Below are positions 31,758 to 43,623 of a stretch of DNA of 64,000 bases, one piece after another. Both the position numbers and the translations under genes were made by a program. Under the pieces are notes generated by a model. That model was given only the letters and a program-made list of their open reading frames with translations, was not told the origin of the DNA and did not search any database. Within the stretch, counting starts at the first letter, position 1. Every line of letters begins with the position of its first letter. The stretch comes from Orychophragmus violaceus (taxonomy: Eukaryota; Streptophyta; Magnoliopsida; Brassicales; Brassicaceae). The DNA lies in NCBI GenBank assembly GCA_030180135.1, contig CM058239.1, positions 73,353,823 to 73,417,822 of the forward strand, given 5' to 3'.

Positions 31758-34330
31758 GATTTTCACTTATAGATGCCTTCGAGGCTTGGTTTTATTAAGT
31801 AATTGCTACAATGTATCTGCTTTAAGCAGAGTTGTCTTTCATTTTCTTGTAAGAATTTGAATGTTTTTCATTTTGATAAAAGACAAGTTTTGTTCTTTTG
31901 ATCTTAATGAAATATTAATTGTAACACCCTATTCATGGAATGGGTTTTATATCTTAAACCAAAGAGTGCCTAAATGTAACATAAACACCGAATTGGTTTA
32001 AATCTGATGAATTAAACCTGATTTTTCTTGGCATAAAAGTCTTGGTCACATAGAGTAAGTCGGATTCAGAAATCCCATAGTCATGGACTGTTGGGCTCAT
32101 TTGATAAAATATCTTATGAGACTTGAATTCTGTTTACTAGACCAAAAGATAAAGGGCCTATCTTAGCCGAGCTAGAGAAAAGCCCAAAGGCTTATTGGAC
32201 CTGGAACATGCTCATGTATGTGGCCCAATGAGCAGTAATGCCAGAGAAAAATCTCCTGTACTTCATTGTCTCTACTGATTACTTCAGTGAGTGTGACTGT
32301 GTTCATTTGATGAGACACAAGTCGGAATTCTTTGACATGGTCGAAAGAGTTCCAGAATGAAGTATAGGATCTGAATGACAAAAGTATTAAGACTCTGGAT
32401 TAAATCACGAGTGAGAATGCTTAAGTCATTGATTGTGTGATCATCTTAATGAGTGTGAAATCGTTTCACAGCTCATTTCTCCTGAAAACCTGAAGGTGTT
32501 TCTGTGAAAAAGAATCAGATCTTATTAGAAATGATTAAAGATGAGTCACACGAATCTTCCATGATATTATTTAAGAATAACGCTCTAAAATATCTAAGTT
32601 TACGCTGAAATAGTTCCACAAATATCGGTTGAAAGACACCACGTTAATGTGGATTGGAATCGATCCAAATTTGTCTTTACTGAGTATTTGTAGTTGTGCT
32701 ACTTCGCTGGTTGTCCTAGAGAAACTAAGGCTTGTTACTTTTACGTCCAATCTGTTTTCTAAGATGGGAAGTTATTTTCAAGAAGAACAGTGGGAGTAAA
32801 AGCATAACTCGAAGTTTTCTTAGGGAAACCAAGGCTCGGTACTTTTACGACCATTCTGTTTTCTAAGAAGAGAAATTACTTTCCAAGAAGAACAGTGGGA
32901 GTAAAAAAAGCATTTTTACGACCATTCTGTTTTCTAAGAAGGGAAGTTACTTTCCAAGAAGAACAGTGGGAGTAAAAGTACAACTCGAAGAAATTCGAGA
33001 GATACAGGAGGCTGCTTAACCTATTGAGGGAGAGCAGCGGAAGGATTTACAGATTTCTGTAGAATCTACACCTGTGGAGCCTGAAGTTCGCAGATATGAA
33101 AGAATCAGTCACTAATCCGAGAGTGAATTCTCGTCATTAGTTCAGCCTGATGATCATTGAATGTTCGCATGATCTGATGATCATTGAAAGCGACGAATCT
33201 GCGAAATCCTAGGAAGCGAAAGTGAGCCCAGACTCCGAAGAATTACATTTTGTGTAAGTTGGCTTCATCGATCCATTCATGGATGGAAGCAAACATATCG
33301 GAGTTGGAATCTTCGTTCTGTTGAAATAGTCAAGGTTTTGACTTGAACAGGAACGAAGCGGAACTGTGTGTTTACTAATAGATTAGTGGGAGCGATATTG
33401 CATTTCTCAAAGTGTATGTCGATGACATACTGATTCTCGGATATAACGTCCCAACGCTGTAGTCGGTAAAGGACTAGCTTGGGAGTTGGTTTAATGATTG
33501 ACATGGGTAAAGCCACGTAGTTCTTGGATTTTGGATCTAAAGATAGAGATCCAAAAGAGCTGGTAGGACAAAGTCAGGATTCTTAAATTGACAAAGTCCT
33601 ACACATTTTGAGCAATCCAAGAAGGGTTTTATGCCAATGTCACATGGCATTAAGTTAAGCAAGATACAGTATCCTACGATAACTGCTGAGCTTAAATGCA
33701 TGGATGAGATTCCATATGCGTCGGCAATTGGATCTATCATGTATGCCATGAAACATACTTGTTTTATGTTGCTTTAATGTTAAGCAAGACAAGTAAAGAC
33801 CAGTCAAATCCAGCAAAGAACACTGGATTGCCGTAAAGAATATCCTAAAGTATCTAAGGAATACTAAGGATAAATTCTTGAGTTACGGAGAAAGTGAGGT
33901 GCTACAAGTCGGTAGAGTCTGAAAGGCAAGTTTCCAATAGACAAAGATGATTTCCGATCACAGTCCGGTTATATCTTGTGTCTATCTGGCGGTGCAAGGC
34001 ACTGTTGCTGACTCCATGACTTAAGCTGAACATTTCGCAGCTTGGGAAGTCGCGAAAGAGGTTGTTTGGAAAGAAGAGTTCGTCACTGAACTTGATGTGA
34101 TTTACAGCATAGATGAGACTAGCTGCACATCAGAGGTCCAAACACCTTGAGGATAGGTATAACCTATTCCGCGAGATAAATGACAGAGATGTTAAGTAGA
34201 TCAGCAAGTTTCAACGAATGAGAACGTCGCTAATCTATTAACGAAGCCACTCCTTAGGCCTAAGCACGAGTCGCGGACTGTTGCTGTAGGATAAGTGAAA
34301 TTAAGATGTAGTCTTAATTTCAGTGGGAGT
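31758..34330 (+). pseudogene. Copia-3 pol remnants (integrase, RT, RNase H fragments)
   Basis: Short recognisable pieces in shifting frames: integrase-like sequence near 32190-32400, RT with VYVDDILIL at about 33415-33440, and RNase H-type pieces at 33930-34280. Many stops and deletions, all shared with Copia-4. A 60-70-base block ending AACAGTGGGAGTAAAA occurs three times at 32735-32985. Confidence 0.85.
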
Positions 34331-35166
34331 TATTAAAGGGCTTTATTTAGTTATTGGATATGTTCTTGAAACAACATTTAAGATGTTTAATGAAATTATT
34401 ATTTCAAGATTATTTTAACTGTGATGAAATAATCGTTCCAAAATGATATGAACCATTTTATAGGTCATCGAAGTAAATGACTTGATCTTGAGTCATCGAA
34501 GTCATTTAGCTTGATCATGAGACCCTATATTTGATAGATGGCTTATATCATCCTGTCCCTAGTCGAAGGTTGTTGAAATTGGAACACCAACAACCGTGTG
34601 AGACTGGATTGGTACGTGACTTATGACAAAGTCTCAGTGTGTCATAGATGCGCGGCATCAAAGTCAGTACATAGGTGCATGTTGGGGAACATACGACCGG
34701 ACAAGACCCGCTTATAAGAACTCTTCAGGATATTTATATCTGTGTCATAAGAGATTCTTACTACGACTATAGAGTATAGTCCTTAGACCTGAGTTCGCAT
34801 GCATGTGACTGCACATGGACTGATGTACTTTGATCATTGTCTAACGCTATCGTTCTGCGATAGTTATAAGGACCTTGTTTGGGTACATTGTGAAATGAGT
34901 AGTTTACAGTGATGGAACAAGACGGGATTTGTCCCTCCAATATAAATGGAGTGAATATCTCTAGGCCAATCGGAGATTTGAATACTGGAAAATGCATGGC
35001 CATGCTCAAACGGACTGTCCCGAGTCGTTTGGATTGTCAGTATCGAATCAGAGTCCGATGAACAAGATTAGGCTTTATAAGGATGACACCAATCTTGCCT
35101 TATGACTAATCGAGATATTGTGACAAAAGGATTATGAATACAGAGATTCCAGTACAAGTGGGAGAT
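34331..35166 (+). other. Copia-3 3' untranslated region and polypurine tract
   Basis: Non-coding, collinear with Copia-1/2/4; ends in ACAAGTGGGAGAT at 35154-35166. A minus frame at 34767-35009 is also present in Copia-4 but shows no domain. Confidence 0.75.
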
Positions 35167-35803
35167 TGTTGGAATTGTGTCCAGTAATCTCGGTACTGTC
35201 TCTAGAAAGTAAGAGTATGTCAATGATCAGACATAAGTCATATAATACTGGGGGTCATGATGGCTTGCTAGAGTCCGCTCATGATCTATAAGTCTTGGAC
35301 TTATTGCCTTTATTATATGATCCCATATGGGTCACACGCCTAAGCTAACAGGAAAATGTGTTGGAACGGCTTAGCAGAAGTACGGTAAAAGTGCCAGGCA
35401 TTTGTCGTACTAAGAGAGAGACTAATGGGTCTGATTAAATCCATGGGATTTAATCAGATTGGTATTTTGGGCCCAAAAGCCCAAAAGGGAAAGAGAAGGC
35501 TTTTATAAACTAAAAGCCAAGTCTTTTCTCCCTAACCCTAAACCCGAGCCGCGATATCCCTCTCTCTCTGCGCCGGTTTCATCAGTGGTCTAGCAGCCGT
35601 TTCTGTGATCGCGTGTGTGAACCTTTGGAGGATTCATCCCTCGGTGCATCTCTCTGATCTCTGACCTGTTCTATTCCTTCCGCTGCAACAAACAGGTAAA
35701 AGGTGAGATCATGTAATGTTTCTATTCAAGAGAACCTAGATCTGTATGTTTAGGTTGATATGAATCTGTGAATTGAATCAGGATCAACTAAACAGTTCCT
35801 ACA
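35167..35803 (+). repeat. Copia-3 3' LTR
   Basis: 637 bases, practically identical to 28454-29090; followed by CTCTA. Confidence 0.97.
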
Positions 35804-36229
35804 CTCTATCCATTTAAAGTCTCTAATTTTTGAGGCTACATCAGATAATGAGATGGTTTCTCTTTCATTTTTTGTAGCGTCTCGGTACAAATGAAACTGG
35901 TAAGGAGAATCAGAAGTGCAAGTTGATGTCGATTGCTGGGGAAAAACATGTGGTTGCTGAAGGACGTTGGGCTTTAGACAATCCAGACCAAAAGGTGCAT
36001 TTTGTTGCTTTAGGGCCTAATGCAGTTAGAGTTTGGGTTGATATAGTGAAGGTCAATGGTGCGAAAGTTTGGAGGCCTTCGTCTGAAATCGAATGCATGG
36101 GAGATACAATTGGTTCATCCATTGCATGGCCAAAAGAGAAAGTCATCTTGTGTTAAAGCTTATCAGGTTTCATGTACTTCTTGGCTATTTGAGACTTATC
36201 TAGTATGTTGGTCTTAAGCTTTGTATCAA

Positions 36230-36470
36230 AAGACACCATCCATGAATCCAAGTGAAACGACTCCATACTCAAAAGCTCCACAATATCATTTTATTCATCA
36301 AAATCAAATTGACACCGCCATAAGCCGAGATCAGCACCTGCTATCCTTTCTTCCATCTTCCAAATCCGAGGAAACATATGCACAAAAGCCTTAGTGTCTT
36401 GCAATATTGGATTCATGCATATCCCTATCAAAGTCCTTGCATAATCCTTGATCAGCTCGGTGTTTTCAAA
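36230..36470 (-). pseudogene. DUF4283-type transposon protein fragment
   Basis: Minus strand, after an AG acceptor near 36470, reads FENTELIKDYARTLIGICMN, then PRIWKMEERIAGADLG, a stop, and SMESFHLDSWMVSF. This is the usual N-terminal half of the plant DUF4283 domain found in LINE ORF1-like and zinc-knuckle proteins. One in-frame stop and no downstream knuckle. It probably cut off the 3' end of CACTA-A. Confidence 0.55.
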
Positions 36471-36877
36471 CTGTGGGAATGAGATATTCAGTATGCGTTG
36501 TTGTCACCACCCTATTCCCAGCACTCTTTGACAGCACTATGATTCTTTGAGACATGATATTTTCGCAAGTAAGCATTTCTGCTTGAGTAAGTTTGCGTTG
36601 GTAGTGAGTTTACCAGACCCGTGGCTCCCCAATTTATATAGAATGTATAAGAGATATGAGATCCCTTGAAATCTCCATAAACGACAACATCGAATATCAA
36701 TGTAGTTAATACCAATCATAAACATAGCAAAGTGAATATCGTGAATATAGGTGTAGAATCGGAGTTTAAACTCCTAAATATTCCTTAGTTTCCTTAAATA
36801 TGAACCTATGTCAATTCCGCTTTGTAATTTCAAATATATCATCTCAGCTAAATGTAACAAGTTTCGCCTATTCTCCC
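36471..36877 (-). other. Sequence upstream of the DUF4283 fragment, left of Copia-4
   Basis: No protein supported on either strand; continues at 44266 once Copia-4 is removed. May be intron or leader of the DUF4283-type gene. Confidence 0.3.
36873..36877. other. Copia-4 target-site duplication, left (CTCCC)
   Basis: CTCCC before the LTR, repeated at 44261-44265 after the 3' LTR. Confidence 0.93.
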
Positions 36878-37514
36878 TGTTGGAATTGTGTCCAGTAATC
36901 TCGGTACTGTCTCTAGAAAGTAAGAGTATGTCAATGATCAGACATAAGTCATATAATACTGGGGGTCATGATGGCTTGCTAGAGTCCGCTCATGATCTAT
37001 AAGTCTTGGACTTATTGCCTTTATTATATGATCCCATATGGGTCACACGCCTAAGCTAACAGGAAAATGTGTTGGAACGGCTTAGCAGAAGTACGACAAA
37101 AGTGCCAGGCATTTGTCGTACTAAGAGAGAAAGATTAATGGGTCTGATTAAATGGGATTTAATCAGATTGGTGTTTTGGGCCCATAAGCCCAAAAGGGAA
37201 AGAGAAGGCTTTTAATAAACTAAAAGCCAAATCTCTTTCTCCTAACCCTATCTCCCAGCGCCGATTCTCCTCTCTCCCTGCGCCTCCCATCAGCTCGGTC
37301 TAGCAGCCGTTTTCTGTGATCGCGTGTGTGAACCTTTGGAGGATTCATCCCTCGGTGTATCTCTCTGATCTCTGACCTGTTCTATTCCTTCCGCTGCAAC
37401 AAACAGGTAAAAGGTGAGATCATCTAATGTTTCTATTCAAGAGAACCTAGATCTGTATGTTTAGGTTGATATGAATCTGTAAATTGAATCAGGATCAACT
37501 AAACAATTCCTACA
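36878..37514 (+). repeat. Copia-4 5' LTR
   Basis: 637 bases. Inverted repeats at 37091-37121 (perfect 10-base arms GTACGACAAA/TTTGTCGTAC) and 37143-37167 (11-base arms). The TATA position reads TTTAATAAA instead of TTTATAAA. Confidence 0.97.
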
Positions 37515-39195
37515 TTGGTATCAGAGCCATTGGTTCTTAGGATTTCTTGTTTTAGATTCATGTTTAGGTTGTTTAATCTGTTTAGAAGTGTTTTGAATCA
37601 ACTATTGATTAGATATAACACTTAAGAAACAAATTTGAATCCTAAACACACTAAAGAAATCGCAAACCGAGCTATATGACTCGGGTTTTGCGATCGGCCG
37701 AGATGATGAACCGATGGCCAAGCCGTTCGTATGGATCGCGCGTTGGCTGGTTGCATCACTCGACCGTGAGGGGCAGGCGCAAACCGATCGCATGGCTCGG
37801 CCGAGATCGATCGCAAGGATCCAATCGGCCCGACCGCATGGATCGAAGCCACACGCGTTTCTGCCGAGAGCCGAGCATCGTCTCGATCGCGTCTCGGCCT
37901 GAATCGTCCCGTCCCTGTCCCGAGCATACCGAACGATCGTCCCGATCACGCAGCCAAACCGTCCCGATCACGTCTCGGCCGAGCATGATGGCTTGCGGCT
38001 TGGACAAGTCTCGACCGGTTAGGGTTTCGGGTGTGATGGACCGGTTCGATTTCGGTTAGATGGTTCGGTTCAAAACTTAATTAAAATTGATTCGATCTGG
38101 TTTAATAAACAGATTTTAATAATTTTATTAAATCTGGTTAAACCGGGATAAGAAATCCAATGTCGAAAGAATTATTGGATTTTGTGCCTAAACCAGGATT
38201 TTCTAATTTGATTTGGTTGGACCAAATAAATTGAGAAAATCCGGTTTAGTAAATAACCGGTTGACAATTGTGGTCATCGTAGTAATTAAAATTTGGTTAG
38301 ACCAATTTTAATGAACCAGACCGGTTATGTCAAATAATTGGACAATTGGGTCATGTCTTGGACATGGACAAATTCTTGGGCCTCGGGCCAAGAAGTTAAA
38401 ACAATTGGGCCAATTATTTGAGTCTTTCTTCAGATCAATTTAAAATTTATTTTATAAAATATAAAGTCGATTTTAAATTAAAGTTTCCAAAATTTTGAAA
38501 TTAGAAAGTTTCTTATATTAGAAGTTTCTGGATTTGCGGGTTTTGGATTTTAAAGAAATTTCTAAAGTTAGAAAGTTTCCGTTTTTAGAAAGTTTCCAAT
38601 TTTAGAAAGTTTCCAAAAATAGTAGGTTTCCAAAAATGGAAAGTTTCCCGAAATAGTAATCTTCTATTTTGGGAATGAATTTTTAAATAAACCTACGAAC
38701 CTCAAACAATATCAAGCGTTGGATGTCTTGTCCATTCTATGTCAGCTGTCGAAGCCCATTCAATTGTATTCATGGCCTTACAGTGTGAGGGTGTCTGCTT
38801 TTGCGTGGATAAGACGGTTTGTGATTCATAAATGTCATTGGGAGTCCCAGACATTAATGATTACATGACTGTATAGTCTGGTTTTCTTGACTGGGCCATC
38901 GGGAGTCCCGGGCCTTGAGACATCAGAGTGAATTGGGCCTCGGGCCCAGATTCACAACCAAGAGTTATATCACGGATATAATTAGCCGATATAGGGCTTA
39001 CCGATATAAGCTAAGGTTGGGTGATGGCCAGTGGCCCACTTTGATCTTAGTTATATGTGGATCTTGGAATCATTGTATTCTATTGAGGGTAACTTATGTT
39101 ATTGAATATAATGCGTGATTAATCATATTAAATTTAATACGAGATTAATCATATTGAACATATTAACTAAAATCCTTTTATCTTATATTTCAGTT
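37515..39195 (+). other. Copia-4 PBS and leader
   Basis: TGGTATCAGAGCC at 37516, then a leader matching Copia-3. The GC-rich CGATCG segment at 37680-38010 has diverged more between the two copies than the rest. The open frames on both strands are by-products of its composition. Confidence 0.75.
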
Positions 39196-40179
39196 ATGAC
39201 TAGCACAAACAATCAAAACACTTTCTCGATCCGGTCTGTCCTTAAGATGGACAAGCTGAACGGATCAAATTTCTTGACTTGGTCGCGGAACCTGAGGCTA
39301 GTCCTCAGACAGGAGAGAAAGGACTATGTCCTTGAGAGAGCTCTCCCCGTGAGGATCGGGTCCAATGCTTCACATGCAGTATATGATGCTTGGAATAAAC
39401 ATTATAATGATGCGGTAGATGTGCGTGGTCTGATATTGGCTACCATGGACTCAGACTTGCGGAAGCAATATGAGAACATGGAGTCGCCAATAGAGATGAT
39501 CAGCAGCCTGAAATTGAAATTTCAGGAGCAGATAAGAGTGGAGAGATACCGGTTGGTTAAGTCTCTCACTGGCTGCAAGCTACCAAATGATAATCCAGTG
39601 AGTCCTCATGTCAGTAAAATGATGGGTTACATTGATAACCTGAGGAAACTGGATTATCCAGTTAGCCAAGAGTTGGCAACTGAGATCATTCTGCAGTCAC
39701 TGCCGTCAAGCTATGATAAGTTCAGAAGGAACTATATCAAGAAAGGCTTAACGAAGACGCTGACTGAACTGCATGATATGCTCAAGACAGTTGAGCCAAA
39801 CGTGAAGAGTACCCTGTACAATCTCATGAATGAGAAGGGTAGGTTTACTGCTGACAAGGGTGAAGACAAAGTTGTCCAGATTTTGAATCATGGCAAGCGT
39901 GTGTCTTCTGAGCCCGAGTCAGATACCTCTTGCGTTGGTAAGTGCTGCTACTGTAAGGAGACAGGGCATTGGAAGAGAAATTGCATTAAATTCATGGAAG
40001 ATGATGAGGAGTTAGAGTCGATGTATGAGACTACTTCCTCAGGTATTCATGTTATTACTTCAAGTTCTACCTTAAAGGTATTGGATACTGGTTGTGGCAT
40101 TGATATTTGTGATAATATGCAGAGCCTAAGCAACAGTAGAACGTCCTTAAAAGGTATTGGATACTGGTTGTGGCACTGA
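39196..40179 (+). CDS. Copia-4 Gag with knuckle and start of protease
   Basis: Homologous to the Copia-3 Gag almost residue for residue, starting at MTSTNNQNTF; an upstream in-frame ATG at 39115 lies in the leader and is not used in the relatives. Contains the gag core, the CCYCKETGHWKRNC knuckle and the DTGCG protease site. A 75-base tandem duplication (40070-40144, 40145-40220, the second with one extra A) throws the end out of frame after the protease site. A short in-frame deletion near 39850 removes the KPNT step seen in Copia-3. Confidence 0.85.
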   Translation: MTSTNNQNTFSIRSVLKMDKLNGSNFLTWSRNLRLVLRQERKDYVLERALPVRIGSNASHAVYDAWNKHYNDAVDVRGLILATMDSDLRKQYENMESPIEMISSLKLKFQEQIRVERYRLVKSLTGCKLPNDNPVSPHVSKMMGYIDNLRKLDYPVSQELATEIILQSLPSSYDKFRRNYIKKGLTKTLTELHDMLKTVEPNVKSTLYNLMNEKGRFTADKGEDKVVQILNHGKRVSSEPESDTSCVGKCCYCKETGHWKRNCIKFMEDDEELESMYETTSSGIHVITSSSTLKVLDTGCGIDICDNMQSLSNSRTSLKGIGYWLWH

Positions 40180-43100
40180 TATTTGTGATAATATGCAGAG
40201 CCTAAGCAACAGTAGAACGTTGAAGGAAGGGCAAGTGAAACTACATGTCTGGAAGGAGCTTGGGATGCTGCCTCAGCCGTAGGGTTTTCACTTATAGATC
40301 CCTTTTAGGCTTGGTTTTGTATTAAGTAATTGCTGCAATGTACCTGCTTTAAGCAGAATTGTCTTTCATTTTCTTGTAAGAATTTGAATGTTTTTCATTT
40401 TGATAAAAGACAAGTTTTGTTCTTTTGATCTTAATGAAATATTAATTGTAGCACCCTATTCATGGAATGGGTTTTATATCTTAAACCAAAGAGTGCCTAA
40501 ATGTAACATAAATACCGAATTGGTTTAAATCTGATGAATTAAACCTGATTTTTCTTGGCATAAAGTCTTGGTCACATAGAGTAAGTCGGATTCAGAAATC
40601 CCATAGTCATGGACTGTTGGGCTCATTTGATAAAATATCTTATGAGACTTGAATTCTGTTTAGTGGACCAAAAGGAAAAGGGCCTATCTTAGCCGAGCTA
40701 GAGAAAGGCCCAAAGGCTTATTGGACCTAGAACATACTGATGTATGTGGCCCAATGAGCAGTAATGCCAGAGAAAATTTCCTGTACTTCATTGTCTCTAC
40801 TGATTACTTCAGTGAGTGTGACTGTGTTCATTTGATGTGACACAAGTCGGAATTCTTTGACATGGTCGAAAGAGTTCCAGAATGAAGTATAGGATCTGAA
40901 TGACAAAAGTATTAAGACTCTGGATTAAATCACGAGTGAGAATACTTAAGTCATTGATTGTGTGATCATCTTAATGAGTGTGAAATCGTTTCACAGCTCA
41001 TTTCTCCTGAAAACCTGAAGGTGTTTCTGTGAGAAAGAATCAGATCTTATTAGAAATGATTAAAGATGAGTCACACGAATCTTCCATGATATTATTTAAG
41101 AATAACGCTCTAAAATATCTAAGTTTACGCTGAAATAGTTCCACAAATATCAGTTGAAAGACACCACGTTAATGTGGATTGGAATCGATCCAAATTTGTC
41201 TTTACTGAGTATTTGTAGTTGTGCTACTTCGCTGGTTGTCCTAGAGAAACTAAGGCTTGTTACTTTTACGTCCAATCTGTTTTCTAAGAAGGGAAGTTAT
41301 TTTCCAAGAAGAACAGTGGGAGTAAAAGTATAACTCGAAGTTTTCTCAGGGAAACCAAGGCTCGGTACTTTTACGACCATTCTGTTTTCTAAGAAGGAAA
41401 TTACTTTCCAAGAAGAACAGTGGGAGTAAAAGTACAACTCGAAGAAATTCGAGAAATACAGGAGGCTGCTTAACCTATTGAGGGAGAGCAGCGGAAGGAT
41501 TTACAGACTTCTGTAGAATCTACACCTGTGGAGCCTGAAGTTCGCAGATATGAAAGAATCAGTCACTAATCCGAGAGTGAATTCTCGTCATTAGTTCAGC
41601 CTGATGATCATTGAATGTTCGCATGATCTGATGATCATTGAAAGCGACAAATCTGCGAAATCCTAGGAAGCGAAAGTGAGCCCAGACTCCGAAGAATTAC
41701 ATTTTGTGTAAGTTGGCTTCATCGATCCATTCATGGATGGAAGCAAACATATCGGAGTTGGAATCTTCGTTCTGTTGAAGTAGTCAAGGTTTTGACTTGA
41801 ACAGGAACGAAGCGGAACCGTGTGTTTACTAATAGATTAGTGGGAGCGATATTGCATTTCTCATAGTGTATGTCGATGACATACTGATTCTCGGATATAA
41901 CGTCCCAACGCTGTAGTCGGTAAAGGACTAGCTTGGGAGTTGGTTTAATGAATGACATGGGTAAAGCCACGTAGTTCTTGGATTTTGGATCCAGAGATAG
42001 AGATCCAAAAGAGCTGGTAGGATAAAGTCAGGATTCTTAAATTGACAAAGTCCTACACGTTTTGAGCAATCCAAGAAGGGTTTTATGCCAATGTCACATG
42101 GCATTAAGTTAAGCAAGATACAGTATCCTACGATAACTGCTGAGCTTAAATGCATGGATGAGATTCCATATGCGTCGGCAATTGGATCTATCATGTATGC
42201 CATGAAACGTACTTGTTTGATGTTGCTTTAATGTTAAGCAAGACAAGTAAAGACCAGTCAAATCCAGCAAAGAATCACTGGATTGCCGTAAAGAATATCC
42301 TAAAGTATTTTAGGAATACTAAGGATAAATTCTAGAGTTACGGAGAAAGTGAGGTGCTACGAGTCGGTAGAGTTTGAAAGGCAAGTTTCCAATAGACAAA
42401 GATGATTTCCGATCACAGTCCGGTTATATCTTGTGTCTATCTGGCGGTGCAAGGCACTGTTGCTGACTCAATGACTTAAGCTGAACATTTCGCAGCTTGG
42501 GAAGTGGCGAAAGAGGTTGTTTGGAAAGAAGAGTTCGTCACTGAACTTGATGTGATTCCCAGCATAGATGAGACTAGCTGCACATCAGAGGTCCAAACAC
42601 CTTGAGGATAGGTATAACCTATTCCGTAAGATAAATGACAGAGATGTTAAGTAGATCAGCAAGTTTCAACGAATGAGAACGTTGCTAATCTATTAACGAA
42701 GCCACTCCTTAGGCCTAAGCACGAGTCGCGGACTGTTGCTGTAGGATAAGTGAAATTAAGATGTAGTCTTAATTTCAGTGGGAGTTATTAAAGGGCTTTA
42801 TTTAGTTATTGGATATGTTCTTGAAATAACATTTAAGATGTTTAATGAAATTATTATTTCAAGATTATTTTAACTGTGATGAAATAATCGTTCCAAAGTG
42901 ATATAAACCATTTTATAGGTCATCGAAGTAAATGACTTGATCTTGAGTCATCGAAGTCATTTAGCTTGATCATGAGACCCTATATTTGATAAATGTTTTA
43001 TATCATCCTGTCCCTAGTCGAAGGTTGTTGAAATTGGAACACCAACAACCGTGTGAGACTGGATTGGTACGTGACTTATGACAAAGTCTCAGTGTGTCAT

Positions 43101-43623
43101 ATATGCGCGGCATCAAAGTCAGTACATAGGTGTATGTTGGGGAACATACGACCGGACAAGACCCGCTTATAAGAACTCTTCAGGATATTTATATCTGTGT
43201 CATAAGAGATTCTTACTACGACTATAGAGTATAGTCCTTAGACCTGAGTTCACATGCATGTGACTGCACATGGACTGGTGTACTTTGATCATTGTCTAAC
43301 GCTATCGTTCTGCGATAGCTATAAGGACCTTGTTTGGGTACATCATGAAATGAGTAGTTTACAGTGATGGAACAAGATGGGATTTGTCCCTCCAATATAA
43401 ATGGAGTGAATATCTCTAGGCCAATCGGAGATTTGAATACTGGAAAACGCATGGCCATGCTCAAACGGACTTTCCCGAGTCGTTTGAATTGTCAGTATCA
43501 AATCAGAGTCCGATGAACAAGATTAGGCTTTATAAGGATGACACTAATCTTGCCTTATGACTAATCGAGATATTGAGACAAAAGGATTATGAATACAGAG
43601 AGATTCCAGTACAAGTGGGAGAT
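40180..43623 (+). pseudogene. Copia-4 pol remnants and 3' untranslated region
   Basis: Same pattern of fragments as Copia-3: integrase-like near 40720-40900, RT with YVDDILIL near 41868-41895, RNase H-like pieces to about 42740. The repeat block ending AACAGTGGGAGTAAAA is present twice (41259-41430) instead of three times. Purine tract at 43609-43623. Confidence 0.85.

Larger units (their letters stand above)
28454..35803 (+). mobile_element. Copia-3: young non-autonomous Ty1/copia element
   Basis: 7,350 bases with two 637-base LTRs in which I find a single difference (about 28573 versus the equivalent base near 35286), a CTCTA duplication, PBS and purine tract. Gag is open; everything downstream is broken by stops and deletions. 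Copia-4 carries the same broken interior, so the decay predates both insertions. Confidence 0.95.
18247..36157 (+). pseudogene. CACTA-A accessory transposase-type gene (Transposase_24 plus Transposase_23-like domains), split by two retroelements
   Basis: Exon remnants in order: 18247-18639 (acidic N-terminus, LSSYLGPLVREHIPV core); 18737-18927 continuing at 25376-25393 (IGCLWRASKSRL); 25471-25541 (SYKEGRKKQIPHT); 25621-25722; 25820-26070 (coiled coil, residue pattern MEEKQNRLQRKVKELEDEI); then three related ~80-residue domains at 26294-26570, 26671-27150 and 35878-36156. The first part matches the plant Ptta/En/Spm family (PF03004). The repeated domains (VVAEGRW...LGPNAV.V.VD...WRP) match a TNP1/En/Spm-type family. 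Most junctions show GT/AG borders. Disabling changes include a stop near 18375, another near 18524, a TAA at 25862, a GA-microsatellite inside exon 1 and both insertions. CACTA-B at 50700-53480 is a homologous copy that guided the exon calls. Confidence 0.75.
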
